64,000 nucleotides of DNA from Pseudomonadota bacterium (GTDB taxonomy: Bacteria > Pseudomonadota > Gammaproteobacteria > Steroidobacterales > Steroidobacteraceae), in NCBI GenBank assembly GCA_021843755.1, contig JAKBWB010000015.1:1-64000 (forward strand), written 5' to 3'. Positions within the stretch are counted from its first letter, which is position 1; each line of letters starts with the position of its first letter. The notes under the pieces are model-generated. The model did not search any database. It was not told where the DNA came from and worked only from the letters and a program-made list of their open reading frames with translations. Made by a program: the position numbers and the translations under genes. Of this stretch, positions 29,301 through 37,721 are shown one piece after another.

Positions 29301-30053
29301 ATGCCCGGCAAGTTGATCCTCGTCCGTCACGGACAGAGCCTCTGGAACCTGGAAAACCTGTTCACCGGCTGGACGGACATCGATCTGGCCCCGGCCGGGC
29401 GCGAGGAAGCGATGCGGGCGGGCCGCCAGCTGATCGAAGAGAAGCTCACGGTCGACATCGCATTCACGTCGGTACTCAAACGGGCGATTCGCACGCTGTG
29501 GCTCATGCTCGACGAGATGGACCGCATGTGGATCCCGGTCGAGCGCTCCTGGCGCCTCAACGAGCGCCACTATGGCGCGCTACAGGGACTGGACAAGGCT
29601 CAGACGGTCGAGCGCCACGGTGAAGCCCAGGTCAAAATCTGGCGACGCAGCTACGACGTACCGCCCCCACCGCTGCCGCTCGAGGACCCGCGCCACCCGC
29701 GCTTCGATGAGCGCTATGCCGGCGTACCGCCCGGAGAGCTGCCCTCGGCCGAGGCGCTGAAGGATACCCTCGCGCGCGTGGCACCCATGTGGAACACACG
29801 GATCGCTCCGGAGCTGCGCGCCGGGCGCAACGTGCTCGTCGTCGCGCACGGCAACAGCCTGCGCGCTCTGGTCAAGATGCTCGACAAGGTCTCCGATCAG
29901 GACATCGTCGAACTCAACATCCCGACCGGGATTCCCCTGCTCTACGCACTCGACGATGAGCTCAACTCGCGCGGCAGCCGCTATCTCGGCGATCCCGCGG
30001 TGGCCGCGGCGGCGGCCGAGGCCGTCAAGCGTCAGGCGGAAAAGAAGAAATGA
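29301..30053 (+). CDS. gpmA: 2,3-bisphosphoglycerate-dependent phosphoglycerate mutase
   Basis: A 250-residue histidine phosphatase-fold enzyme that interconverts 3- and 2-phosphoglycerate in glycolysis/gluconeogenesis. The phospho-accepting histidine is H10 in [19 protein letters not shown], the [13 protein letters not shown] loop and the second histidine in [11 protein letters not shown] are all present and define the GpmA subgroup. GGAGG lies 8 bases before the ATG. A TATACT box at 29203-29208 may be its promoter. The C-terminus has an alanine/lysine tail ([16 protein letters not shown]) of no obvious function. Confidence 0.95.
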   Translation: MPGKLILVRHGQSLWNLENLFTGWTDIDLAPAGREEAMRAGRQLIEEKLTVDIAFTSVLKRAIRTLWLMLDEMDRMWIPVERSWRLNERHYGALQGLDKAQTVERHGEAQVKIWRRSYDVPPPPLPLEDPRHPRFDERYAGVPPGELPSAEALKDTLARVAPMWNTRIAPELRAGRNVLVVAHGNSLRALVKMLDKVSDQDIVELNIPTGIPLLYALDDELNSRGSRYLGDPAVAAAAAEAVKRQAEKKK

Positions 30054-30068
30054 CGCCTGCCTGAGGGT

Positions 30069-30476
30069 CTAGGCGGCCCAGCCGTCGTAACGTCCCTGGA
30101 ACTCCTCGGCCAGCGCCCGCATCCGCTGGCTGAGCGCCTGGATGTCCGGCACGATCAGCCGCATGATTCGCGAGGCGTGCAGACTGTAGGGCAGATCGCT
30201 CTCCCCTTCGATCGGCTTGACGTCTACGGCGAACCCTTCCGCCTCGAGCCGCGCGCGCACCCGGTCGCACGTGGCCTCGTCGCGCAATGCGAGAAAGTAG
30301 TCGACCGGGTACTCGTTGAAGGGATGATAACCCTGGTCGCGCAGCCGCTTGATCATCATCTCGTCCCAGTCGTCGTGGTGGCGCCTTCCCTGTAGCAGCG
30401 CCCCGCGCACTCGCACGTAAAGAATGGCGAGCACGATCGCGCCACCGAGCGCGAGCGCGGCGATTATCTCGACCAC
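30069..30476 (-). CDS. Membrane-anchored RraB-domain protein (ribonuclease E inhibitor-like)
   Basis: A 135-residue protein with an N-terminal membrane helix (about 3-22) then an RraB-type domain: DDWDEMMIKRLRDQGY, the YPVDYFLALRDEATCDRVRARLE helix-strand, and the terminal GRYDGW typical of RraB. E. coli RraB is soluble and inhibits RNase E by binding its scaffold region. Here the anchor would place the domain on the inner face of the membrane, where RNase E also sits. Function as an RNase regulator is inferred from the domain alone. It lies 24 bases downstream of the ferredoxin gene, so the two are co-transcribed. Confidence 0.72.
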   Translation of the reverse strand: MVEIIAALALGGAIVLAILYVRVRGALLQGRRHHDDWDEMMIKRLRDQGYHPFNEYPVDYFLALRDEATCDRVRARLEAEGFAVDVKPIEGESDLPYSLHASRIMRLIVPDIQALSQRMRALAEEFQGRYDGWAA

Positions 30477-30500
30477 GATAGATTCTCCAGTGAGATACCC

Positions 30501-30815
30501 TCATTCATCCGGCGCGATAGTGACCCGCAAACCATCGAGTTCGAGTGTGAACTCGATCTGGCAGGACAACCGTGAATTTTCTTCATAGTGCGTAAGATCG
30601 CTCAGCAGCTCGCGCTCCTCGGCCAGCGGCTCCGCAAGACGATCCCGCCACTCGGGATCGACATAGACGTGACACGTGGCGCACGAGCACATGCCGCCGC
30701 AGATCGCAGCCACGCCGTACTCCAGCTCCCTCAGCGTCTCCATGACTTTCAAGCCGACCTTGCCATCGACCTGATGCTCCGTGCCGTCGCGGTCGATCAC
30801 TCTCAGCAGCGCCAT
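30501..30815 (-). CDS. 2Fe-2S ferredoxin, adrenodoxin type
   Basis: A 104-residue plant/vertebrate-type ferredoxin. The cluster cysteines C39, C45, C48 and C85 follow the C-X5-C-X2-C-X36-C spacing of adrenodoxin/putidaredoxin-like proteins, with one extra cysteine at 43. It is an electron carrier. It is not in an isc cluster, so it may serve an oxygenase or other partner rather than Fe-S assembly; partner unknown. First gene of a two-gene unit with the RraB-domain protein. Confidence 0.88.
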   Translation of the reverse strand: MALLRVIDRDGTEHQVDGKVGLKVMETLRELEYGVAAICGGMCSCATCHVYVDPEWRDRLAEPLAEERELLSDLTHYEENSRLSCQIEFTLELDGLRVTIAPDE

Positions 30816-31067
30816 TCAACCCCCTCTCGCCAGGACTCGTCCAGGAAAACCACAGGTTTGAATGTGCTAGTGTGCCGGGTCGGCGCCGCTTGCGCCACCG
30901 GCCGGATGAACTGCGCGCGGCGAACGACCGGGCGGCACGGCGTGCCCCGAGTCCAACGCGCAGCGTGGCCGGCGCAGCGTGCGCGAGGCCCGGTCTCATT
31001 GCTCAGCAGGGCTGCCGGGCGAGACGCCCCGCCGCGGCACAGCGGGGCCGATGGCTCGCGCGATCGG

Positions 31068-31319
31068 CTAGAGCGGCCCGAGCACCTTCAGCACGATCGC
31101 CGCCCGGCCGCTCGCGGCCTGCCGTGCCTCGAGCGTCCCGCGCACGGCCTCGCGCACGGCCGTGAAGACCTGCTCGAATTCACCGTACACCTGCGTACCG
31201 AGGCTGCCGGGTACCACCTTCAGCTCCTTGCGGGCCGACAGCTGCTCGATGAAATCATGGATCAGGGGCGCGGCGCGCTCCGTGAGCGGATACAGGCTGA
31301 TTTCGACGCCGACGTCCAT
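31068..31319 (-). CDS. YkoF/MTH1187-like thiamine-binding domain protein
   Basis: An 83-residue protein whose EISLYPLTERAAPLIHDFIEQL start and GTQVYGEFEQVFTAV middle match the small thiamine-/HMP-binding ferredoxin-like fold family (YkoF, MTH1187). Members bind thiamine or a precursor and form dimers or tetramers. There are no thiamine genes alongside. The 250 bases upstream (30816-31067) contain no gene I can support. Confidence 0.65.
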   Translation of the reverse strand: MDVGVEISLYPLTERAAPLIHDFIEQLSARKELKVVPGSLGTQVYGEFEQVFTAVREAVRGTLEARQAASGRAAIVLKVLGPL

Positions 31320-31408
31320 CGGCGCTCATTCTACCCATCCGCGGGCGATGAGCTAGAATGACGACCCTTCGCCACACGCCCCGAAAGGCGAAGCGCCAGA
31401 GGCCGCAG

Positions 31409-32314
31409 ATGACCCGCAAGATCCAGATCCACCAAGTGGACGCCTTCACCCTCGGGCGCTTCACGGGCAATCCGGCCGGAGTCGTACTCGAGGCCGATGG
31501 ATTGACCGATGCCCAGATGCTGGCCATCGCGCGCGAGCTGAACAATGCGGATACGGCGTTCCTGTTCGCGCCCGATGGTGCGGACCACGACATCAGAGCG
31601 CGCTTCTTCACCCCGCGCACCGAGGCCGGGTTCGTCGGACACGCAACCGTTGCCGCCCATTACGTGCTGTCGATGCGCACCGGCGGACGGACGCAAACAC
31701 GGCAGAAATCCAAGGCGGGCATCGTCGAGATCGAGGTCCGTGGCCGGGATGCCGAGCGCAAGATCGCGATCCGCCAGAATCCGCCGCCGCTCGGGCGCGA
31801 GCTGAACACCCGCGAGCGGCTCGCCGTGCTGGATGCGCTGGCGCTCGCCAGCGACGATCTGGACCCGCGCTGTCCACTGCGCATCGCCGGCGCGAGCAGT
31901 ACGCGGCTGCTGATCGGCGTGCGCGGCGCGGGACCGCTCGCTCAACTCAAGCCCGACATGTCGCGCTTGACCACCTTGTCGGCGCAGATCGGGGCCGCGG
32001 GCTATTTCGTGTTCGCACTGAATCCGCTGGGAAGCGATCCGCTGACCGAGGCGCGCATGTTCTGCCCGGCGCTCGGCATCGGCGAGGATCCGGTGAGCGG
32101 CAACGCTCACGGGCTCCTCGGGGTCTACCTCGTCCAGCTGGGACTGCTCGGGCACGATGGGCACAAGGCGGCCTTCACCGGGATTCAGGGCCGCTGGCTT
32201 CACCGGCCCGGACGCGTGGAAATCGAGCTCGAGATGACCGGGGCTGCCGTCTCCGCGGTCTGGATCATCGGGCAGGCCGTGTCGGTCTTCGAGACCGAGA
32301 TGACGCTCGACTGA
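31409..32314 (+). CDS. PhzF-family isomerase/epimerase-like protein
   Basis: A 301-residue protein of the PhzF/diaminopimelate-epimerase fold. GNPAGVV near the N-terminus and the mirrored GEDPVSGNAHG in the second half are diagnostic. PhzF itself isomerises dihydro-3-hydroxyanthranilate, but most members have unknown substrates. At the catalytic acid position the usual SET motif reads NNADTAF, so glutamate is replaced by aspartate. ATG 31409 is chosen over one at 31358 because family members begin just before IHQVDAFT. No phenazine genes are nearby. The 3' end overlaps the convergent ABC gene by 50 bases. Confidence 0.85.
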   Translation: MTRKIQIHQVDAFTLGRFTGNPAGVVLEADGLTDAQMLAIARELNNADTAFLFAPDGADHDIRARFFTPRTEAGFVGHATVAAHYVLSMRTGGRTQTRQKSKAGIVEIEVRGRDAERKIAIRQNPPPLGRELNTRERLAVLDALALASDDLDPRCPLRIAGASSTRLLIGVRGAGPLAQLKPDMSRLTTLSAQIGAAGYFVFALNPLGSDPLTEARMFCPALGIGEDPVSGNAHGLLGVYLVQLGLLGHDGHKAAFTGIQGRWLHRPGRVEIELEMTGAAVSAVWIIGQAVSVFETEMTLD

Positions 32315-33806
32315 GCCGCACCGGACCAACATATCGCACCTTGCCGCCGGCCAGCTCCAGCTCGTGCGTCGCACAGTGGGGCCACTCGGACAATCGATGG
32401 GCCGTCATGACCACGGCAACCCCATCGGATGCGAGCCGCTCGACGCGGGCGCGCAAATCCTCGTGGGTGGACACATCCAAACCCGCAAACGGCTCATCGA
32501 GCACCAGGAGAGCCGGCCTGCGCACCCAGGCGCGCGCGAACAACGCCCGGCGCAGTTGCCCATAGGAGAGTTCGCGAAGCGTGCGGGTCGCGAGCGGCAG
32601 GAGATCGAATTCACGCATGGCGCGGCGGGCCGCGGCACGATCGGCCCCACTGGGGGCCTCATTCAGCCCGATGCTCGCGTGACGGCCTGACTGAACGACC
32701 TCGGCGACGGTCAGATACTGCGGATGATCGGTCTGCAGATGCGGCGCGACCAGGCCAACGCGCCGCTGGAAGCTGTGCAGTGCAACCCCCGGGCGGATGC
32801 CGGCCCGCTCGATCCGCCCATGCGCGGCAACTCCGTGGTCGCCGTAGAGCGTTCGCAGCAGCGTCGTCTTGCCCGAGCCGTTGTGGCCGTGCACCACCCA
32901 GCATTCGCCTGCGCGTATGGTGATCGTCACCTCCTGCAGCGCGGCATGCTCGTCGAGATAGACACTCGCATCCCTCAAGCGCACGAGCACCCGGCCGGGC
33001 GGCCGGTCCGCGCTCGACCGTACGCGCGGCGACGGACTCGGCGCCGCTCGGCGGGCTCCCTTCTGCAATCGGCGGGCGAGCGGCGCGCGCCGGCGCGGAC
33101 CGCGGTAGAGGACCCTGCCACGCTCGAGAATCAACGCGTGCGTAGCCGACGAGGGCACCTCTTCCGCACGGTGGGTCGCCAGCACCCAAGGCAGCGCGGT
33201 CCCGGCCGTGCTCTGCAACCAGCGCAGCGCCCGGGCGCGGTTGTGCTCGTCGAGCCCGCTCAACAGCTCATCGAGCAACAGCAGCTTCGGCCGGGACGCG
33301 AGCGCGCGCGCAAGCAGCGCCAGACGGCGCTCACCATAGGACAGTGTCAGGAATCGGCGCGTGGCCAGCGACTCGATGCGCAGGCGCCGCAGCGTGCGCG
33401 CCACGAGTCGGCGCTCACGCTCATCGAGCGGCCGCAATGGAATGTCGGAACGATGCACGCCGGTGGCCACCACCTGATCGACGGTATGATTCCAGCCGTA
33501 GCGCGCGTACTTGTCCTGGAGTTCCGGACCGAGATACGCGATCTCCTCGCGCACCTGCTGAGGTGTGCGCCACCGTTCACCCCGCCAGAGATATTCGCGC
33601 ACACCGGGTCGATCGGGTGTCGGCCAGACCGACCCCGCCACGAGCTTCAGCAGCTGAGTCTTGCCGGCGCCGTTCGCTCCTACCAGAACCCAGCGCTGCC
33701 CCGGACGGATCGTCCAGCTCACCTCGCGCAGAATGGCACGGCCCCCGCGCTCGAGGCGCGCCCCGCGCACACGCGCCTCGATGAACCGGGATGTTTTAGC
33801 ACCCAA
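32265..33806 (-). CDS. modF: ModF-like double ABC ATPase
   Basis: A 513-residue protein with two complete ABC ATPase modules. Module 1: Walker A GANGAGKTQ, signature LSYGERR, Walker B KLLLLDELLSGLD. Module 2: Walker A GHNGSGKTT, signature LSYGQLRR, Walker B LLVLDEPFAGLD. This layout and size match ModF (PhrA), linked to molybdate transport operons. No permease or binding protein adjoins, so it is an orphan ATPase whose partner is elsewhere, or it acts without a transporter. The molybdenum-cofactor cluster lies about 3 kb away on the other strand, which makes a molybdenum-related role plausible but unproven. Overlaps phzF tail-to-tail by 50 bases. Confidence 0.78.
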   Translation of the reverse strand: MGAKTSRFIEARVRGARLERGGRAILREVSWTIRPGQRWVLVGANGAGKTQLLKLVAGSVWPTPDRPGVREYLWRGERWRTPQQVREEIAYLGPELQDKYARYGWNHTVDQVVATGVHRSDIPLRPLDERERRLVARTLRRLRIESLATRRFLTLSYGERRLALLARALASRPKLLLLDELLSGLDEHNRARALRWLQSTAGTALPWVLATHRAEEVPSSATHALILERGRVLYRGPRRRAPLARRLQKGARRAAPSPSPRVRSSADRPPGRVLVRLRDASVYLDEHAALQEVTITIRAGECWVVHGHNGSGKTTLLRTLYGDHGVAAHGRIERAGIRPGVALHSFQRRVGLVAPHLQTDHPQYLTVAEVVQSGRHASIGLNEAPSGADRAAARRAMREFDLLPLATRTLRELSYGQLRRALFARAWVRRPALLVLDEPFAGLDVSTHEDLRARVERLASDGVAVVMTAHRLSEWPHCATHELELAGGKVRYVGPVRLSRASSRSRRPTRPAR

Positions 33807-34590
33807 AACTTGACCCTGCGCTTAGCTGTTCCTGATCACACGCCTAGTGTTACGACACCGTAATTTCGCAACGTCAGGGCAGCAATTGGCCGCGACCAGT
33901 AACCATCGGCACTGCCTCCGCTCTACGCGGAGCGTTGCGATACTTGTGTGTCGCGTTACTAGGGTCTCGGTCCCGTGGGACCTTCCATCCGGTTCACGCT
34001 TCTCAGCGGTCGGACTTGCCTCGCTCGGTCGAACCGAGCGGCGTCTCGGATTCGCTCCACGCGCTTCACTTCCCGCCTGCTCGGCGGTAGCGGTTTTCAC
34101 CTGGCTGATACTTTATACAGCCGCGCGGACCGATGCAACCGTTCATCGAGGCGGTGCGGCGCCTGAACCGGACGACGTGCTCCTCGAGGTAGGCGTCCGG
34201 GCTTGCGGGTTGCACCGAGCCGAACTCGACCTGCCGCTCGTGCCCGCGGTCGAATGCCGGCAACGGTTCGCGGCCGACTCCTGAGTTGGGCCGCCGAGCC
34301 ACGGATATCAGACTCGTCCGTGACCTCCAAGGGCCTCAGCCACGGCGACGGCCACCCGCATCGACTGCGGCCGGCCGAGTGCGTACGCCGTCGTACGCCG
34401 GTATGATGTCCGCGGGAACACCACCGCTCGCAACTTGCGCAGCCGCGCGGCGGCCGAACCCGAGACGCTCGCAGGACACATGGAAACTCGGATTCCGTGG
34501 GCCGGATCCGGTGGCGTCCCGCCCGAGACCGCCCGCGCCGGGGCGTGCCGAGCCATTGCGTCGTCTGCACGCGCACGGAGGACCCGCTCG
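33807..34590. other. Intergenic stretch with decayed sequence
   Basis: About 780 bases without an intact gene. Base composition is locally less GC-rich near 33820-34000 than in neighbours. A 14-base palindrome GGTCCCGTGGGACC lies at 33969-33982. A short fragment resembling an alcohol dehydrogenase N-terminus is listed separately at 34141-34284; the remainder shows nothing recognisable. Confidence 0.4.
34141..34284 (+). pseudogene. Possible remnant of a zinc-type alcohol dehydrogenase
   Basis: In this frame the residues PEPDDVLLEVGVRACG, then RAELDLPLVPAVE, resemble the N-terminal GroES-like domain of zinc-dependent alcohol dehydrogenases (pattern PxPxEVLVxVxACGVxRxDL, then LPLVPGHE), with an apparent internal deletion and a stop at 34284. 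No further homologous blocks were found. Such dehydrogenase genes commonly accompany phosphate acetyltransferase and acetate kinase genes in proteobacteria, and a phosphate acyltransferase follows here, which supports decay of a larger cluster. Weak evidence overall. Confidence 0.3.
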
Positions 34591-35565
34591 ATGACCGAAC
34601 GTATGACGAGCCACAGCCGCTGTGCAGCCCGTGCAAGAGAGTCGGACGTCCCCCATCGTCTCGATCATCTGCTCGCGAAGGCACGGCGCCTTGCGCCGCT
34701 GCGCACGGCGGTGGTGCACCCGGTCGAGCCGGTCTCGCTGACCGGAGCGCTCGAGGCAGCCCGCACCGGCCTGATCGTACCGGTCCTGATCGGCCCGGAG
34801 GGGCGGATCCGCGCCGCTGCCCGGACGGCGCGCCTCGATCTGACCGCCTGCGCCATCACACCGGTCGAACACAGCCACGCCGCCGCGGCCTGCGCCGTGC
34901 AGCTGGCGCGGCACGGAGAAGTCGACGCGATCATGAAGGGCGCGCTGCACACCAGCGAGTTGATGCACTGCGTGGTCGACCCCGAAAACGGGCTGCGCAC
35001 GGAGCGTCGCGTCAGCCATGTGTTCGTGATGGATACGCCGCGCTATCCGCGGCTCTTGTTCATCACGGACGCCGCGGTCAACATCTACCCGTCTCTGGAC
35101 GAGAAGCGCGACATTGTTCAGAACGCGATCGATCTGGCGCGTGCCGTCGGAGTCCGCACGCCGCGCGTAGCCATCCTGTCCGCCGTGGAGCTGGTGACCG
35201 CCCGCATCAAGTCCACGCTCGACGCCGCGGCGCTGTGCAAGATGGCCGATCGGGGCCAGATTACCGGCGGCGTGCTCGATGGACCGCTGGCGTTCGACAA
35301 CGCCGTGTCACGCGAGGCCGCCGCGACCAAATCCATCGCCTCGCCCGTGGTCGGCCGTGCCGACATCTTCGTCGTACCGGACCTCGAAGCGGGCAACATG
35401 CTCGCCAAACAGCTGGAATACCTGGCCGGCGCCGAGCTGGCCGGCATTGTGCTCGGGGCACGCGTGCCGATCATGCTCACCAGTCGCGCCGACGACACCC
35501 GGACCCGGTTGGCATCCTGCGCGATCGCGACGCTGCTGGTGAAGCACGCGGCCGCCAGACCATGA
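34591..35565 (+). CDS. Phosphate acetyl/butyryl-transferase
   Basis: A 324-residue acyl-CoA:phosphate acyltransferase. AIMKGALHTSELMHCV, the RVSHVFVMDTP strand, ITDAAVNIYPSLDEKRDIVQNAI, and the C-terminal DIFVVPDLEAGNMLAKQLEYL block are family signatures. It converts acetyl-CoA or butyryl-CoA plus phosphate to the acyl-phosphate. The short length (no N-terminal DRTGG domain) is that of the Ptb-like group. ATG 34591 has GGAGG 9 bases upstream. An acetate/butyrate kinase would be expected next, but a tRNA gene follows, so the partner is elsewhere or lost. Confidence 0.85.
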   Translation: MTERMTSHSRCAARARESDVPHRLDHLLAKARRLAPLRTAVVHPVEPVSLTGALEAARTGLIVPVLIGPEGRIRAAARTARLDLTACAITPVEHSHAAAACAVQLARHGEVDAIMKGALHTSELMHCVVDPENGLRTERRVSHVFVMDTPRYPRLLFITDAAVNIYPSLDEKRDIVQNAIDLARAVGVRTPRVAILSAVELVTARIKSTLDAAALCKMADRGQITGGVLDGPLAFDNAVSREAAATKSIASPVVGRADIFVVPDLEAGNMLAKQLEYLAGAELAGIVLGARVPIMLTSRADDTRTRLASCAIATLLVKHAAARP

Positions 35566-35735
35566 CGATAACGCAGCGCCGCTGTGCTCGAACCGCCGCA
35601 ACCCTGCTTTGGATAAGACCATGTACGAGCCTATGACGGGCGCTTGACTCGAGCGGCAGATGCCGCGCAACTGTGGCGCAGGCCACTGCCACGGTTCCCG
35701 CATTGCACTGAATCGATTGATTATCAAGGAGTTAT

Positions 35736-35812
35736 TGGCGCGCCCGGAGGGATTCGAACCCCCGACCACCTGGTTCGAAGCCAGGTACTCTATCCAACTG
35801 AGCTACGGGCGC
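35736..35812 (-). tRNA. tRNA-Arg (anticodon TCG)
   Basis: On the minus strand a full cloverleaf can be folded: 7-bp acceptor stem GCGCCCG/CGGGCGC, D-arm with AGCTCAGTTGGATAGAG, anticodon stem CCTGG/CCAGG around the loop CTTCGAA, and T-arm with GGTTCGAAT. The anticodon TCG (35778-35776) reads CGA arginine codons. The 3' CCA is encoded (35738-35736). Confidence 0.95.
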
Positions 35813-35890
35813 ACCGCGGCGCTCGACGGGCCGGGTTCGAACCCGATGAGACCCTCCCGCGACGGCCCACCTGCTCACGCGCCGGCGCGC

Positions 35891-35896
35891 ATTCTA
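35891..35896 (-). promoter_or_regulatory. Possible -10 box for tRNA-Arg
   Basis: TAGAAT on the minus strand, 78 bases before the tRNA 5' end, is followed by a GC-rich discriminator (GCGCGCC) typical of stringently controlled stable-RNA promoters. The -35 region is weak. Confidence 0.3.
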
Positions 35897-35988
35897 TCAG
35901 GTTGTGCCGTGCGCCCCCGGTTCGGTCCAAGGCTCCCGCGAAGCGCAGACTCCCCCGCCGCAGCCCGCGGCGGATGAGAATCAGTAGC

Positions 35989-36017
35989 CTGGATCAAGCC
36001 CCACCTTATAAGATAAT
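35989..36017 (+). promoter_or_regulatory. Candidate promoter before the secreted protein and Moco cluster
   Basis: A -35-like CTGGAT (35989-35994) and a -10-like GATAAT (36012-36017) are spaced by 17 bases and end 25 bases before the start of the small secreted protein gene. Since moeA starts only 11 bases after that gene, this promoter may drive the Moco genes too. Confidence 0.4.
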
Positions 36018-36042
36018 GCGCTCACTGCCTTGAGGATCTCGT

Positions 36043-36414
36043 ATGAAATCACTGTTTGCCGCGGCAACCCTCGCGGCACTGATCCTGGCGCCCGCCTACG
36101 CCGGCTGCGTCTATCCGCATGCGCCTGATCACATTCCCGACGGGAGCACCGCGACGCTCGCGCAGATGCTCGCCGGCGAGCAGGCCGTAAAGGTCTACAA
36201 CACCCAGATGGTCTCCTATCTGCACTGCCTGAAAAACCAGCAGGACAAGGAGATTGCCCAGGCCGCCCTGAAGCTCACCAAGAAGCAGATCGCCGAAATG
36301 CGGTCCATGGACCGCCAGCGGCACAACGCGGCGGTCGAACAACTGATGGCCGTGGCCAAACAGTTCAATGCCGAGGTGCTGATTTTCAAGAAGAAGCACA
36401 AGCACGGCAAGTAG
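36043..36414 (+). CDS. Small secreted protein of unknown function
   Basis: A 123-residue protein with a clear Sec signal peptide (MKSLFAAATLAALILAPAYA, cleavage before GCVYP). The mature part has two cysteines (about C22 and C62) that could pair, a long charged helix (about 55-115) likely to form a coiled coil, and a lysine/histidine tail KKKHKHGK. I do not recognise the family. It starts 26 bases after a candidate promoter and ends 11 bases before moeA, so it is probably on the Moco transcript; a link to cofactor biosynthesis is not otherwise supported. Confidence 0.7.
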   Translation: MKSLFAAATLAALILAPAYAGCVYPHAPDHIPDGSTATLAQMLAGEQAVKVYNTQMVSYLHCLKNQQDKEIAQAALKLTKKQIAEMRSMDRQRHNAAVEQLMAVAKQFNAEVLIFKKKHKHGK

Positions 36415-36425
36415 TAACAATCACG

Positions 36426-37646
36426 ATGCCTGACGGGGCCCCGCGCATGCTCACGCCCGCTGAGGCCGACGCGTTGATCGCGCGGCATACGGTCTGCCTG
36501 CCCGAGGTCTCGTTACCGCTGCTGCAGTGCGCCGGCGCGGTCTTGCGCGAAACCATCCACGCCGAGCGCGACCAGCCGCCCTTCGACCGCGTCACCATGG
36601 ATGGCATTGCCCTGTGCAGCACGGCGGTGAGCACGGGCACGCGCCGCTTTCGCATCGAGGCGACACAGGCGGCTGGCGAGGCCGCGGGCACTCTGTCGTC
36701 CCCGCAAGGCTGCATCGAGGTGATGACCGGAACTCCGCTGCCCCACGGCTGCGATTGCGTGATCCCCGTTGAGCAGATCACCGTGCAGGACGGGACGGCC
36801 AGCCTGTCCGATGAGGTCGGAGTCGAGGCATGGCAGAACGTCCACCGGCGCGGCACGGACGCCCGCGAAGGCGCGCGGCTGTTGACGGCGGGTACGCGGC
36901 TCGGGCCGGTGGAAATCGCCTTGGCCGCCGCCGCGGGCATGGCCCGTGTGCGGGTCGCGAGCCAGCCGATGCTGGCCGTAATCTCGACGGGTAATGAGCT
37001 GATCGAGCCGGGGGAGCCCATTCTTGCGCATCAAGTGCGCCGGTCGAATGCCTACGCCATCGCCGCGGCGCTGATCCTGCGCGGCTACCCGCGCGTCGGA
37101 CTCGACCATATTCGCGACGAGAGCGCGCAGCTCCAGGAGCGCCTGAAGTTCTATCTCGAGACCCACGACGTGCTGGTATTGAGCGGCGGGGTCTCGATGG
37201 GGCGGCTCGACCTGGTGCCCCAAGCGCTCGACAAGCTCGGGGTGCGCCGCGTGTTTCACAAAATCGCGCAGCGTCCCGGCAAACCCCTCTGGTTTGGCGT
37301 GGCCCCCAGCGGGGCGGTCGTATTTGCGCTCCCCGGGAACCCCGTCTCGACTGCCGTGTGCGTGTCCCGATACGTGCTGCCGGCGCTTGCCGCCGCTCAG
37401 GGTCATACTCCGCCGCAGCCGCAACGGATCGCCCTCGGCGAGGCGTTCACGGTTGCCCCGGCGCTGACGCTCTTCCTGCCAGTGCGGGTGTCGACCGATG
37501 AGCAGGGGGCGCGCGCGGCCCTGCCACAGCCGACCCACGGCTCGGGAGACTTCACCAGCCTCGCCGGCACGGACGGATTCATCGAGTTACCCCCCGGACC
37601 GAGAACCTACCCCCGGGGATTTGTGACGTGCCTGTACCGCTGGTAG
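36426..37646 (+). CDS. moeA: Molybdopterin molybdotransferase MoeA
   Basis: A 406-residue MoeA that inserts molybdate into adenylylated molybdopterin. Signatures: DQPPFDRVTMDGIAL near residue 50, VMTGTPLPHGCDCVIPVE, STGNELIEPGEPI, the MPT-binding VLSGGVSMGRLDLV, and QRPGKPLWFGV with FALPGNPVST. All four domains appear complete. MoeA usually works with MogA/MoaB (adenylyltransferase), which is not encoded in this cluster. First enzyme gene of the Moco block and separated from moaA by 75 bases. Confidence 0.94.
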   Translation: MPDGAPRMLTPAEADALIARHTVCLPEVSLPLLQCAGAVLRETIHAERDQPPFDRVTMDGIALCSTAVSTGTRRFRIEATQAAGEAAGTLSSPQGCIEVMTGTPLPHGCDCVIPVEQITVQDGTASLSDEVGVEAWQNVHRRGTDAREGARLLTAGTRLGPVEIALAAAAGMARVRVASQPMLAVISTGNELIEPGEPILAHQVRRSNAYAIAAALILRGYPRVGLDHIRDESAQLQERLKFYLETHDVLVLSGGVSMGRLDLVPQALDKLGVRRVFHKIAQRPGKPLWFGVAPSGAVVFALPGNPVSTAVCVSRYVLPALAAAQGHTPPQPQRIALGEAFTVAPALTLFLPVRVSTDEQGARAALPQPTHGSGDFTSLAGTDGFIELPPGPRTYPRGFVTCLYRW

Positions 37647-37721
37647 TGCTCGAGACGCACAGGCCGCCCCGTCCCGACCGATGGATGGCAATCCGGATCG
37701 GCGAGTGGTAAAGCTATTTTC

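Noticed and set aside
35829-35841. GGGTTCGAACCC next to tRNA-Arg, resembling a T-arm of a second tRNA
   Set aside because: The motif is a self-complementary 12-mer, but no acceptor, anticodon or D-arm can be paired around it.
37647-37721. Moco riboswitch before moaA
   Set aside because: The gap is only 75 bases, too short for the element, and no matching stems were seen.
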